DNA of 64,000 nucleotides, from NCBI GenBank assembly GCA_022577435.1, contig JAKOON010000012.1, forward strand, positions 4,883,412 through 4,947,411, given 5' to 3'. The position numbers and the translations under genes were made by a program. How positions within the stretch are numbered: the first letter of the stretch is position 1; every line of letters begins with the position of its first letter. The DNA comes from Embiotoca jacksoni. Lineage: Eukaryota > Chordata > Actinopteri > Embiotocidae. Shown here in pieces: positions 26,488-36,500 of the stretch. The notes beneath the pieces are model-generated. The model was not told the DNA's origin. It ran no database searches and saw only the letters and a list, made by a program, of their open reading frames with translations.

Positions 26488-29297
26488 CCCAGCCCAGTAT
26501 CTCACACTTTTCCTCGTCTTTTTTGCCTCGTGTCATCTGATCTCACGTACCACCTCGCTCTCCATCACCTTCTCCTAGTCCTCCCCCTTCCTCCTCCTTC
26601 CTCCCCCTCCTCCCCCTCCTCCCCCCTCCTCCTACCTCCTTATCAGCCTGCATCTCTTCGGCACGTCCTCTCCTGTCTCGGCTCCTTCTCCTCTGTCTCT
26701 CCTTACGTTTCCCCCATCCCTCTCTGACACTCCATTTCCTTCAATCTCCTCATCTTCCCTTGCGTTTCTCTCCTCTACCTCCCTCTCTGACATTCTCCCT
26801 CCACGCTGTCTATGTCATTCGCCTTCCCTCAGCATGACAATCATTGGAACAATGATGTTGAATCAGAGTCATGGTTATCCAGAATGATAAATCTGCTACA
26901 GACGGGGGAAACAGATTTATCATCTTCTCGGAGTCACACCACTGGCAAAACAGGCACATGCACGCAGGGTCGTGAACAGGAAACACAAAATGTTTGACGG
27001 GCTCCAATGCACTGTTCTTGAGTGAGGAACTGAAGCTATATGATACAGGAACAACAATTATGTCATCAGGATCATCCCCGGGAAACCTGGACAGGTCTCC
27101 GTGCTCCCATGGCAATGTAAACCATCATCTCAATACTTCACAATTAACTGTCAAAAGGATGAGGAACTGACCTTTGTTGCCATTGGCAACCGAAGTCAAG
27201 CAAAGGAGGAGGAAGGAGAGAAAATTCATTCTGTCCATCTGAGGGAGGAAAGGAGAGGAGAGGAAAGGAAGAGGGGGCAACAGGGTGGGGTGAGGAAAGA
27301 AGGGGAGGAATACAGTACATGCATCAACAACTGATCAGCAGTGCAGGAGACAGGTACAGTAGCAAGACAGGAGCAGATCAGGCCTATCAGATGGTGTACG
27401 GAGGGTGCGTGTGTGTGCACTATTAAGAAGCCTGAAAGAAAGCCGATATAATGGAATAAATCTGGAGCTGCATGCGATAATCCAGAAGCATTTCAACACG
27501 ATGCTGGCTTCCCTCAAAACCAGCCTGACATGCTTGCAGTTGGAGAACCTCGAATAGTGCTTGGAGCCTACCTGGTCATGACTATGTGTGTGTCACTCGA
27601 AAAGGTTTTGCATGTGGCTGTGTGGGTGTTTTCCCATGTTTTCATTGTGGTTTGTTAGGTTAAAAAAAAAAAATGCAGCTGCTGTCTTGTGGCAGTAGCC
27701 ACAACTAAAAAACGAGTCCTTGGGGGTGGGGGTGGGGGGTTGGGTGTGTGTGTGTGGGGGGGGGGTGGGGGGGGTGGGGGGGGGGGGGTTCAGCTCTCAT
27801 TGAGACAACAAACCTTTAAAAAAAAAAATCTTACATTGCTGCAGTCCTTGATAGGCTACAGGGCAACATACGCTGGAGATGAAATCAAAAAGAAGAAAAT
27901 ATAATAGGCCAGGAGACTCCATCAGCTCACAGGTTGTTCAGGCTACACATACATTCAGGAGCAGAGACATGCTATGCGACAATTATCAGCCGATTTACAT
28001 TACAGGCTGGGATTGACACACATTACCAGTTTGGGCTGCGTGGCTGCCTATAGCCACGTTGAGACATTATACCGGAATCCGGTGAGGAAATGTCGCAGAA
28101 ATGAAGGTTAGCTGTGGCAGAAACCTGCCGATCTGACATTACCGTAATGAGTGCGGTGATGCTCCTGGTTGGTACCCAGCCTCTACGCTCGCAGCATCCG
28201 CCTCTCACGCCCCTGCCGCTCGGCTCGGCAATCCCCAGCAGGCTGAAAACAAACCAAACCCCCGGGTGGAGAAGAAGGAGACAGGCGGGTGGAAATGACA
28301 GGATATTATTATTTCAGACTCGGTGATGAGATGCGAGGAGGACGAAGACTCCGATGGATGTCCTTGTTTTTTTCGGCAGCACGGAGGAGAGGAGCGGGAG
28401 GGAGAGAGGGGAGGGGGGGAACGGTGGGAATATTACGCTGGCGTCCCCTCCCTCTCGGCGTTTCTTAACCCGCCCACACTGCGTCCTTCTCCCTCTCCAT
28501 CTCTCTCCGGCCCCCACCAGCAGCTCCGTACCAGACTGCTGCTCTGGCTGTTTTTTTTTTTTACTGCACATTTAGAGTGACTCAGACCCAAGCACAGCAA
28601 TTCATCTCATCACGTTCTGCTCTCTGGGCCTGTTTGATGAGTGACACACTTGCACCCTCTGTTTATTTATTTACTTTTTTTGCTTATTAATTTCCCTATT
28701 TCACATTGCTCAGGCCTCCCAAAACCACACCGCAAAATGACGTCATATCACCCCTTTTTTTTTTTTTTTTTTTTTTGCCCCTATCACGCACGTGAAGGCA
28801 ATATTGGACACAAACACAATAACCACAGAATCCTTGCTTGAAATGCAGCATTTTAATGAACATTACAAAAATTGGATTTGAAAATCACCCGCCCCCTCAC
28901 ACAAACCTCCCACCCACATCCCATGTGGGCTTCCCCACCCGTTTGCTAAGGAGTAAGGCAAAAAAGTAGTCTCTTGAAATAGCAATTCACATCAATTAAT
29001 AATCACCATGTCATGTATAAATATTACGAAAATCTGGGCTGTTGCTACAGTGAGGTTTGTCCTCCCCATGTTGTGTCAGCAGCCAGCAGAGCCAGGACTT
29101 TTTTCCTCCAGCATGACATGGGTCAGACATTCCAGTCACCCGCCCACCTCCCTCCCCCCCTCCCCAAAAAAAAAAAACAACAACATCAACCAAAAACCTA
29201 AAGAGGCATTCCCACAGTGGGATGGGATGCTTCAACTTCACACTGTTTAATTACCACCTGCTGTCAGAAACAGAAGAACAGGCCAAAGGTGAAACAT
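7771..29297 (-). CDS. clstn3: Calsyntenin-3
   Basis: Type I postsynaptic membrane protein of the cadherin superfamily; in mammals it promotes synapse formation and binds neurexins. Exons, 5' to 3': 29258-29297 (tentative), 24544-24666, 23047-23257, 22657-22865, 21435-21584, 18947-19132, 18561-18848, 17872-17984, 16272-16431, 15466-15525, 15181-15329, 13741-13889, 10842-11068, 10524-10685, 9808-9953, 9427-9562, 8012-8196, 7771-7920. They join in phase to 2844 nt, 947 residues, against about 956 in human. Visible parts: ANKHKPWIE start of the mature protein; two cadherin repeats (about residues 20-250, with the DVNEF linker); a LamG/ConA-like domain (about 310-510, WMRRGG and LWKLEQVCDSEWHH blocks); a calsyntenin stalk; one membrane span near 842-863; cytoplasmic WDDSALTI (kinesin-light-chain W-acidic motif) and NPME; an acidic tail ending GSARRY. 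The tail and the PEX5 neighbour favour CLSTN3 over its paralogues. The RRY end resembles mammalian CLSTN3 (HRY). Confidence 0.95.
9288..9317. repeat. (AT)n microsatellite in a clstn3 intron
   Basis: Alternating AT run followed by ATAATAATATAAATAATAA, within the intron between the clstn3 exons at 8012-8196 and 9427-9562. The rest of that 1.2 kb intron holds nothing recognised. Confidence 0.85.
11144..11290. repeat. Fragment of an abundant teleost interspersed repeat
   Basis: The text reading TCTCTGAAACAATTGGATGA, then ATTGCAATTAAATTTGAAAC, then CATAGTCCCCAGATGA matches from memory a very common fish repeat (usually ..CAACTATTGGATGGATTGCC.., ..CATGGTCCCCAGAGGATGA..). It is degenerate and its ends are uncertain. 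Confidence 0.55.
12135..12286. repeat. Compound (TG)n(TATG)n microsatellite
   Basis: Two pure TG blocks flank a middle section of TGTATG and TTTG variants. It lies in a clstn3 intron. Confidence 0.95.
13890..15180 (-). other. clstn3: clstn3 intron without recognised content
   Basis: Intron between exons 15181-15329 and 13741-13889. AT-rich; a T/GT-rich run at 14792-14821 is the only obvious low-complexity feature. No exon was seen. Confidence 0.75.
15771..15866. repeat. Interrupted (TG)n microsatellite
   Basis: TG repeat with CG and TA interruptions (TGCG, TATG) in a clstn3 intron. Confidence 0.93.
16528..16770. repeat. Composite of two fish repeat fragments
   Basis: Starts CAGTGGTAGAAGAAGTATTC and continues CTTTTACTTAAGTAAAA, the 5' end of the same CAGTGGTGGAAG terminal-inverted-repeat family found complete at 40629-41077. 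From about 16716 it changes to CTTCCCAACCACAGGGTCAC and AAGATAAATCTGAGGGG, the start of another abundant fish repeat. No matching 3' inverted end was seen, so this copy is truncated. Confidence 0.6.
17611..17638. repeat. Run of 28 G
   Basis: Homopolymer of G in a clstn3 intron. Such runs are often mis-sized in assemblies and could form G-quadruplexes. Confidence 0.95.
19571..21185. mobile_element. Non-autonomous hAT-like transposon in a clstn3 intron
   Basis: The left end reads CAGTGCTTGAAGTGGGCCGG and the right end reads CACTTCAAGCACTA, forming inverted termini of about 14 bp with small mismatches. The flanking 8 bp are GTCACAGT (19563-19570) and ATCACAGT (21186-21193), 7 of 8 identical, as expected for an old 8-bp hAT target duplication. 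No transposase was recognised inside. The interior has a CG- and CCAAT-richer stretch (20030-20300) and a nested LINE-like tail (20467-20550). Confidence 0.75.
20467..20550 (-). mobile_element. LINE-like 3' tail with CCTAA repeats (copy 1, reverse)
   Basis: Read on the minus strand: TGCTGCTGTAGCGAAAAA, then a CCCCTTGGGG hairpin, TTAATAAAGTAACTACCTAA and several CCTAA units. The same block recurs at 33018-33083 and 42441-42518. The shared 3' end with a variable short-repeat tail is typical of a 5'-truncated LINE or its SINE. Here it lies inside the hAT-like element. Confidence 0.7.
25500..25910. repeat. Degenerate interspersed fish repeats
   Basis: 25510-25545 read in reverse (GTACTTAAATAGATGTACTT, then AGTTACTTTCTACA) resembles the 3' end of the CAGTGGTGGAAG family. 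25785-25860, with CAACTATTTTAATAATTGAT and TGAGTC, resembles the common teleost repeat built around ATTAATCGATTA-type runs. Both identifications are from memory and the ends are uncertain. Confidence 0.45.
26399..26485. repeat. (CA)n microsatellite
   Basis: About 43 pure CA units in clstn3 intron 1, followed by about 300 bp of CT-rich sequence. Confidence 0.97.
27720..27789. repeat. G-rich low-complexity tract
   Basis: Runs of 5 to 13 G separated by T or TG. It satisfies a simple G-quadruplex pattern on the plus strand, which is the non-template strand for no known gene but the template strand for clstn3. Confidence 0.9.
28130..28540. promoter_or_regulatory. CG-rich island in clstn3 intron 1
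   Basis: GC- and CpG-rich relative to its surroundings, with purine-rich and pyrimidine-rich stretches typical of neural-gene 5' regions. No ATG with a useful frame starts on the minus strand within it. It may be the main or an alternative clstn3 promoter with a non-coding exon, or an enhancer. Confidence 0.45.
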
Positions 29298-29378
29298 AAT
29301 GGTGGACTGTTTTGATTCCAGTTCAAAATGAGCCAACTCCTCGAGTCCAAAAAGAAAATGCTTATGGCTCCGGTTCAT
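29258..29378 (-). other. clstn3: Tentative clstn3 signal-peptide exon
   Basis: On the minus strand an ATG at 29295-29297 (A at -3) opens MFHLWPVLLFLTA and then reaches a GCAG|GTGGTA donor at 29258 in phase 1. That is exactly the phase needed to join the CC AAT AAG CAC exon, giving FLTA-ANKHKPWIE. The 13-residue leader is short, but the frame stays open upstream to another ATG at 29376-29378, which would add 27 residues with a poor start context. The hydrophobic core, phase and position fit; no other candidate was found. Confidence 0.5.
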
Positions 29379-29899
29379 GGAGATCGGAATGAACAGAGGG
29401 GGACCCAAAACGCGAAGGGACTGTGTGGTTATTCACTTTCACATCTGTGCAGTTGAGAGTGGGGGCCGGACTTGAGTCGAGGCAGGCAGACAAAAGGAGT
29501 GGCACAGACTCAAACAGAGGGAGAGGGGAGATGTGTGGCAAGAAGAGGAGGACAACAAGGAAAGGCAGAGAGAACAATGCAAACGGTTTCATGAAATCTT
29601 ATCCAAAGCTACAAAATGTTCTTTTTCATAAAAGCAGTTAAAACTCTATAAAATCAAGTCTTTTTTTTTTTTTTTTTTTTTTCGGTCACAAATTAAATTA
29701 AAACCAGAACAAATGTACTGTAAAAACATTCATTATTACAAGGCCATTTTGAGTTGGGTGTTAGTGTACAGTGTGTGATTTACAGTGCTTGTATAACCAC
29801 TGGCAGCCATTTAAAACAAACAACCCCCTGATTATTATTGTTATTATTATCATCATTATCTGTCTCCTTCTGCAGAAAGCAGTATGCACTTTGTATTAC

Positions 29900-29939
<40 letters not shown>

Positions 29940-30304
29940 TGCCACATATGCTGGCCCTGTGCTTCAACCACCTGTGAAGGCTTACTGCCACTGCTAAATG
30001 AGGGTGCCAGATGTAGGACAATGAAACAAACACATTGGAGCCTAAGACAGACTCTGAACCTGTGACTGGTGAGTGCAATTCTGTGTTGACAGCATGTACG
30101 TAAGTCTCTCAAGTTCTACGAGTCCAACATGTCTTGGAAATAAAAAAAAATTAAAATTAAAAAAAAGAGAAGATAAGCAAACAGGAAATTGCCCCTGATT
30201 GGCTCACAATTACCCCCTGTGGCACAATGGTAATTTCCTGTAAACATTTCTCCAAATGTTTATAAAAACACCCTTCGCATTTAAAACACAAAAATATATA
30301 GAAA
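29379..30304. other. Intergenic, clstn3 5' side to lpcat3 3' end
   Basis: Contains T-runs at 29661-29682 and 29903-29935 and probably the clstn3 5' UTR/promoter. No coding exon was recognised. Confidence 0.4.
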
Positions 30305-30543
30305 TTTATTTTTACATGGACATATATATATATATTTATATATATATTACTAAAGGCCTTAAAATATTTTCCGTTCTGCTCCTTGAAAGTCACAGTTCCC
30401 TTCAGTGGATATTCAGCCTTAGACAGATCTGGAAGAACACAGAGACATTTTAGAAACAAAAATATTTATTAACATTTATTATTATGTAATTTTGACGTGT
30501 GTGGCCTCTATTTGCTTACTATGCCAGGTCCTAGTACCAGGTT
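30305..30543 (-). other. lpcat3: Putative lpcat3 3' UTR
   Basis: Follows the stop codon at 30544-30546 on the minus strand. A minus-strand AATAAA lies at 30305-30310, next to an AT-repeat block (30321-30347). A longer 3' UTR is possible. Confidence 0.4.
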
Positions 30544-33500
30544 TTATTCCTGCTTTTTCTCGCTCCGTTCTCTCTTAGGCACCAGCACCTTACGGAGGTA
30601 TGGCATGATTAAAAAGGCTACAAGGAAGAATACGTGACCGCAGAAATAGATGGAAGAATAGACCTGAAAAACAAACGTGAAAAAACACATCATAATCCAT
30701 ATGTACAAATTCTCTCTACACCTGTCCTTCAGTTTCTTGTCCCTCACGAAGCCTAGTGTATAAATACCAGCCACTTTCCTTCTGCCACTGTCCAAATCAT
30801 CTGCGCAGTCCACTAAACAAATCATTCCAGTTCCTGAAAACCAGCTTTTTATCTGCAGTCTACTTTTTAAGACTGCGGTCTTGTTGCCGACCGTTCCTTG
30901 TAAACCTCCTTTAAGGCTGAAAAGACAGACCGCAGCTTTGTGTGCAGTCCCGTCATTCTTTTCAATGGACCACTTCACTGACACAGCGGGGAGTCCTGAC
31001 GCAGAGGACTCTGGATGGCTTCACTCAACTTGCTGCTGCAACATAATGTGGCATCAGGAAAGTGCTGCGTTGGCCAATCAAATGCCTGCGCTTCAATTGG
31101 AAGTTCACGGTAGATGACTTAAAGGACTTCAATGCACGTCATAGTGTCATAAATCTTAAGGTTGCAAATAGTAACTGCATCATTTCAATCATTGTGAAAA
31201 AAAATAATAATAATTCATGAGTCCTACAGGGTGTTTGTGTCATCATGCATGGACAAGTATGATGTTTTAAATAATAAAAAATAAAAAAATAACATAATAA
31301 GAGAGAAAAATTCAAATTGCTGCTTGCATGTTGCAAACGGGACCCTGGACTGCATTTCATCCTCCCACCGGTGAGGTTCCTGGGGTTGTGAGTTACCTTG
31401 AGCCATTTGTCATAAGTGAAGAGGCAGAATGGCACCAGAGGATAGCCCATGAAGAGCCAGTGGAGGAACTGCTGGACGACATAGATGAGGGGGGTAGAGT
31501 GCGCTGTTGGCCAGCTTCGACAGCAAGGGACTATCCCTCACCAGTGCCAGGGCCTGTGGCACAATCACACACATATGCCATTAATTATTACCATAACGGC
31601 GGCAGAAGAATGGTCAACTGATCGATGATAAACTGATTCCATGTTGTGAATGTAGCCGATATTCAATTACAAGTACATTCAGCAGTGAGGTGCATTTGAT
31701 CCATAGTGTTGTCATTTAATGACACGAGACAGAACTTTGTTAAAAATTCAACAAAGTTTATATGATGCAGACAAAGAACAAGGGAGCATTTGACAAAGAA
31801 GCATTATACAATAAATTAAAAAAAACAACAACAGATTAACCACCCAGAGCTTCTTGCACATGATTATGAAGTTATCATCTTTGCATTTTGCCGTGCGACT
31901 GAAGTATACCTGTCTCTCCACAGTGATGATGAAGAACTCCATGGAGAAGCACAGGATGTATCCGGAGTGAAGGCCGTGCCAAATCGTCAAAAAGAACAGC
32001 GTGGTCACATGAGACAACGTCTTGTTCCCCAGGAACTTCAACCGCTTGAACACATGTCTTAAAGAACAACACAAAAAAATAAAACCTGGATGAGGCAGTC
32101 AGAAATACTTCAGACATCAGCTACCACAGTGGGTAGCACTCATTTACCGGCAAGTTGTTGTTGCATAGCAACAGAGTTATATTAAAACATTTCAACAACT
32201 TTACATCCACGGCAATAGTATTCAATGTAATGGCAACCCAGACTGCAGTGCTAGAGTATTTCTAAGCAAGTGCACACATTATGTTTTCAATCCCCAAACC
32301 AGAGTTTGTTTTTCCCCAACTCGGGGAGTTAGGCCGGAGATGTACTTGCTTCAAAGTATACTTTGCCGTGCGCCTGATGACTGCCTCGCGTATCCTGCAC
32401 GTCCTCAGAAATTAACACTACGTGTATGCAAGATGCAATGTGCACATGACCAGTAAGGGGGCAGTATGGGGGCAGTATGGGGGGCAGTATGCAGGATGTG
32501 ATGGTCAGGGACCTGCAAAATGATGGAAACAGGTCTGAAACAGTTATGTCTGTTCCCATGGAGTGCTTTGTCACCCAGTGATCTCAGAATCAGCAAAGTA
32601 GGGATGTTTATTGCTTACATCAGGTTAATCAGGATGTTCTGACAATATCCTTGTTTCTCTGGTGTGCCTTCTAGTGGAGCCCTCCAGTAACACAGAGTAC
32701 ACAGGCGAGTATGTGAGCAATGAAGATCACGATGAGAAGAAGTTGTGAACGCGAATGCGTGGTTCAAAAGCAAGAATATCTCTGGCCTTAGAGCCACCGG
32801 CTGTTTAAGGTGATGAATCAGCTGCTGAACCAGCTGCTGATATTCATGTACAGTTGTGCATGGAAATGCACTTTAATTTGCATTTTCTTTTTGGCAGATT
32901 TTCCAGATAGAAACTTGATTTAGGATGACGGTGTGTGGCCACTCCGTCAATACCTGTTCACACGTCACTTTGCATGTACATGTCGGTGTGAAGCATACTG
33001 AACCTTTCACCAATTATCTTATTGCTGCTGTAGCGAAAAAATGTCCCCTCGGGGATTAATAAAGTAACTACCTAACCTAACCTTGAATTCACACTGGTCT
33101 CTGACTTACTGTAAGCTCAATGATTTTAAATGTACAAAAAAAATGTGTTTCATAATTCTATCGAGCCCTTATTCCACCAAGATAAAGACTTAACAAACAC
33201 AATATCAATTCAACGTAGCATTACCTGATCCAGTGCAACTGAACCCATTTATTATTAAAGTGCGGAAATATGTGCCGAGAGTTATAATTCAGAAGTGGTG
33301 TAGATGTGACTATAAATACACTTTTCCTTAGTTAAACAATGACAGCACCAAAGTGTCAAGTCTGTATTGCGTCTTTAAAAGGCCTGAAAGCTCTCCATCA
33401 AGCAGTTACACAGTATAATCTCACCCATAAATTCAGTCCTAATTTATTGTATTAGTTACATTTCTACATCCTTGCATCTTTCATTTCCATTAAGGAACCA

Positions 33501-36500
33501 ATTCCCGCTCCACCTTTCTCTGCTCTCTGCATCTGAAGCAGTTTTAAGGAGTAGACAGTGAAAGTAAGCCCAGGTCGTTAATGAAGTCAGCTGAAATAGA
33601 CCATGTAATAAACTGTATGTTCAGTAAATTGCTTTGCTCACTCTGGTCGTCGTCAAATAGTCACACGTTCAAAGAATTTCATGCTTGACGCTTCTTCTGG
33701 AAAACTGTCTATAATTGTCTATAATTGCAAACTTTTAAACCCTCCCAGGACGTCCACTTCCTCTTAGTGATGGCTCTTCTGGTGTTAAAACAAACTGGAG
33801 ATAACGAGGCCCTGGCATGTGATCTCAGGCTATTCCTTTTTTTGTGAAGGATTGTCCCGTTAGATTGAACGGTTATCCCTCTCTACCTAACTGTTACCAT
33901 CAAAGTAAATATTTAACTTTTTACAACACGGCTTTCGATACAGGCGAGCGAGCGGCAGAGATTTCAGACTCGACACTGACCTGGCAACCCAGGCGTTCGT
34001 GTTGATGTTGAAAGAAGAAATGGTTCCTCCAAAGAGTGGCGTCGTTTCAAAGAGCCACACCTTCATATTGGCACAGGCATCCCATTGGGGCTTACCATCC
34101 ACTACTCCGTTGTAACCTAGTCCTGATAATATACATACACCCTCCTGGGACACACAAAAGACACACATAAGATCACACAATGAAGCACAAGAACCTGATA
34201 AACTGGGACTGTACCTGTTAATTTGAGGTGATCAGGGTGTGCCTTAAAAATTCACGAATGAGTTTACGCATAAGTATGAAGGAGTGGGGCTTTACTGGTA
34301 AAGCTCATCTACAGCAAGTGTTCAGCTTGTACCGAATGTAAATAGTTTCATACACAGTACATGAAGCTTATTTTAGAGACCAAATTAGAAGCTTTAAGCT
34401 GTTTGCAAACATATTCACGCACCTATTTTGCAAGAGGCTACTTACCGCTATAACCCAACAGCTGACATATTTATATAAAATGACTTTGGCCCAGACCAGG
34501 ATAAACACACAGCGATACCAGAACGGCTGAGCCTGTGGAAAGATACATTTTAGTCATTAAAAAAATATTCTTTGCCTCGTCTATATAATTACTTGTAATC
34601 ACGTTGTTGTTCTCACCTCATACTCATCCGTCAAATAGTAGTTGTCTGTGTAATAAGGACTGAATATTGCATATATCACCAGGCAGACAAAACCCAGAGC
34701 AAACCTCTTCATAGCCGGTACAACACTAAGAGAAAGAAATGAAAAGAGAGGGGTGAAAGTGTATTTTTTTAAAGACGGGAAACAATAAAGATCGTCTTCC
34801 AGCTCGTTTTTCTTCTCAGCGCTCTTTTTACCTGTTGGGAGGCTTTCCAGGGCAGTCGGTAAGCTCCCCCGCCACCAGCCTCTGGTAGCTGCGCAGTGTA
34901 AACTGGGGACCCACCAGGAAGCCTCCATAGAAGTAGGAGAAGCCGCACACCTCAAGCAGCGAGGGAACCGATGGCACCGCCGAATTCTTCTGCTCCGAAC
35001 TCAGTTGGGACTGGGATTGAAGGATACAGGGAGAAAAAGAGCGAGGAATAACAGGTGGAAGTGATTTTTCATTTTAGCAAAAAAAAAATCTAGACTGAAC
35101 ATGACTGTTCTAAACTCCCATTAACTGACTGGGCTCTTTTGGTGTACCAAAGCGTGACCCTCAGCATTCATCTGAGTGATAACATCAATGATAGGAGTAG
35201 ATTTAAAGGTGTTTACACAAATATAAGAAATAGAAACCGAATGAAAAGCACAGCAAAAATTCTAAATTAAGATTAAAATAAAATTAACTCAACAAAGTGG
35301 GCAATTAACATCCGTCACAGATGTCCTAACCCAAATTACAGCTATTAAACTGAGTGAAGAAACGAGATTAAGTCAAAGCGCTCAACAGACAAGCCGATTG
35401 TTATAAAATGAGCATTAAAAGACTGGTAAAGTGCAGTCAGGGCCACAACAACACCTTAATGAGGATAACATTTTGCTGCATTGTTTATGCTGTTTTAGCG
35501 AACAAAGAGTGCCTGAGCTGACTAGAGCTACATATAAAAGGAGAGACGGCATAGCAGAGGGTCAGAGCAGCTCCACACCAGCAACAAGGCTCTATTGTTA
35601 TGTTGCTTTGGGTCGCTGCTCGTCCTGTTGGCAGTACTTTTAGTGGGTTTAGTTTCACACCAATTTACTTGTTTAATAGGAAGATCTGCTTCCAGCTACC
35701 CTGACACTTCTTTTAAACTTGCCTGGAGGTGTCCAATTACCTTCTTATCAGTTGCTGTTGTTTGTTTCAGAGTAAAGCATTGTACTGGGTAATTGTGTGG
35801 TGGTGTCTGTTTGGGTCAAAAAACAAAAATCCCTTGTTCTCCCACACGTGTTTGAATATATGCGCTGAAATTATAAATATAATTATTGATTAGTTCATAG
35901 ACTGAAAATTAACTGCCATGTCTTTTTTCCAAAGTACAAAATGCCAAAAAAAAACTCTAAATTTTCTGACATACAAAGTTCGACACTTTTCTTTTTTTTT
36001 TCTTTGATAGTGAACTTAATGTTTTTAGGTTTTGGCACAAAACAAAACATCTGGCATGCACTGTATGTCACTTGTATTTGGGAAATTGTAAACAGTCCTT
36101 CTGACTACTTTCCTCCAACCAATTAACTGACTAATTGGGAATGTAATTGTGACTTGATGAGAATAGATAATGATAATGAAAATAATCTTAAAACACAGCC
36201 CTGCAGGTGTCTAATATCATTTCTCTTCTTCTTTCTTAGTTTGAGCCATCATTGTGTCGAGGCAAAACATTTACATTTATGTCAATCAGTCTCTACAGGA
36301 TTTTGTAGAGTATATTTGATGGTTGCAATTATAAATTTGCAATTTAGCAGTTGAATTTTTTGATTTTTTTTTTTTCATTAAAGTTGCCAGAAAGAAAAAA
36401 AAAAGTCTTTTTTTTTAAACCATCACCAAATTAAAAAATGGTTTACCAAAACAGATTGTGACTAATGTAGAATTCATGGGCAACATTATCTGTAAAAAAT

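Larger units (their letters stand above)
24667..29257 (-). other. clstn3: clstn3 first intron
   Basis: Intron between the tentative signal-peptide exon and the ANKHKPW exon. It holds degenerate fish repeats (25500-25910), a long (CA)n array (26399-26485), a pyrimidine-rich tract (26550-26800), a G-rich tract (27720-27789) and a CG-rich island (28130-28540). I searched it on the minus strand for another signal-peptide exon ending in phase 1 and found none. Confidence 0.6.
32058..33980 (-). other. lpcat3: lpcat3 intron
   Basis: Intron between exons 33981-34144 and 31910-32057. It holds an 11-bp tandem repeat (32457-32490) and a LINE-like tail (33018-33083). No exon was seen. Confidence 0.8.

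Noticed and set aside
29362..29592. Minus-strand frame beginning MKPFALFSLPFLVVLLFL, a signal-peptide look-alike
   Set aside because: No good donor in phase 1, and it is in a different frame from the clstn3 candidate. It is probably in the 5' flank or UTR.
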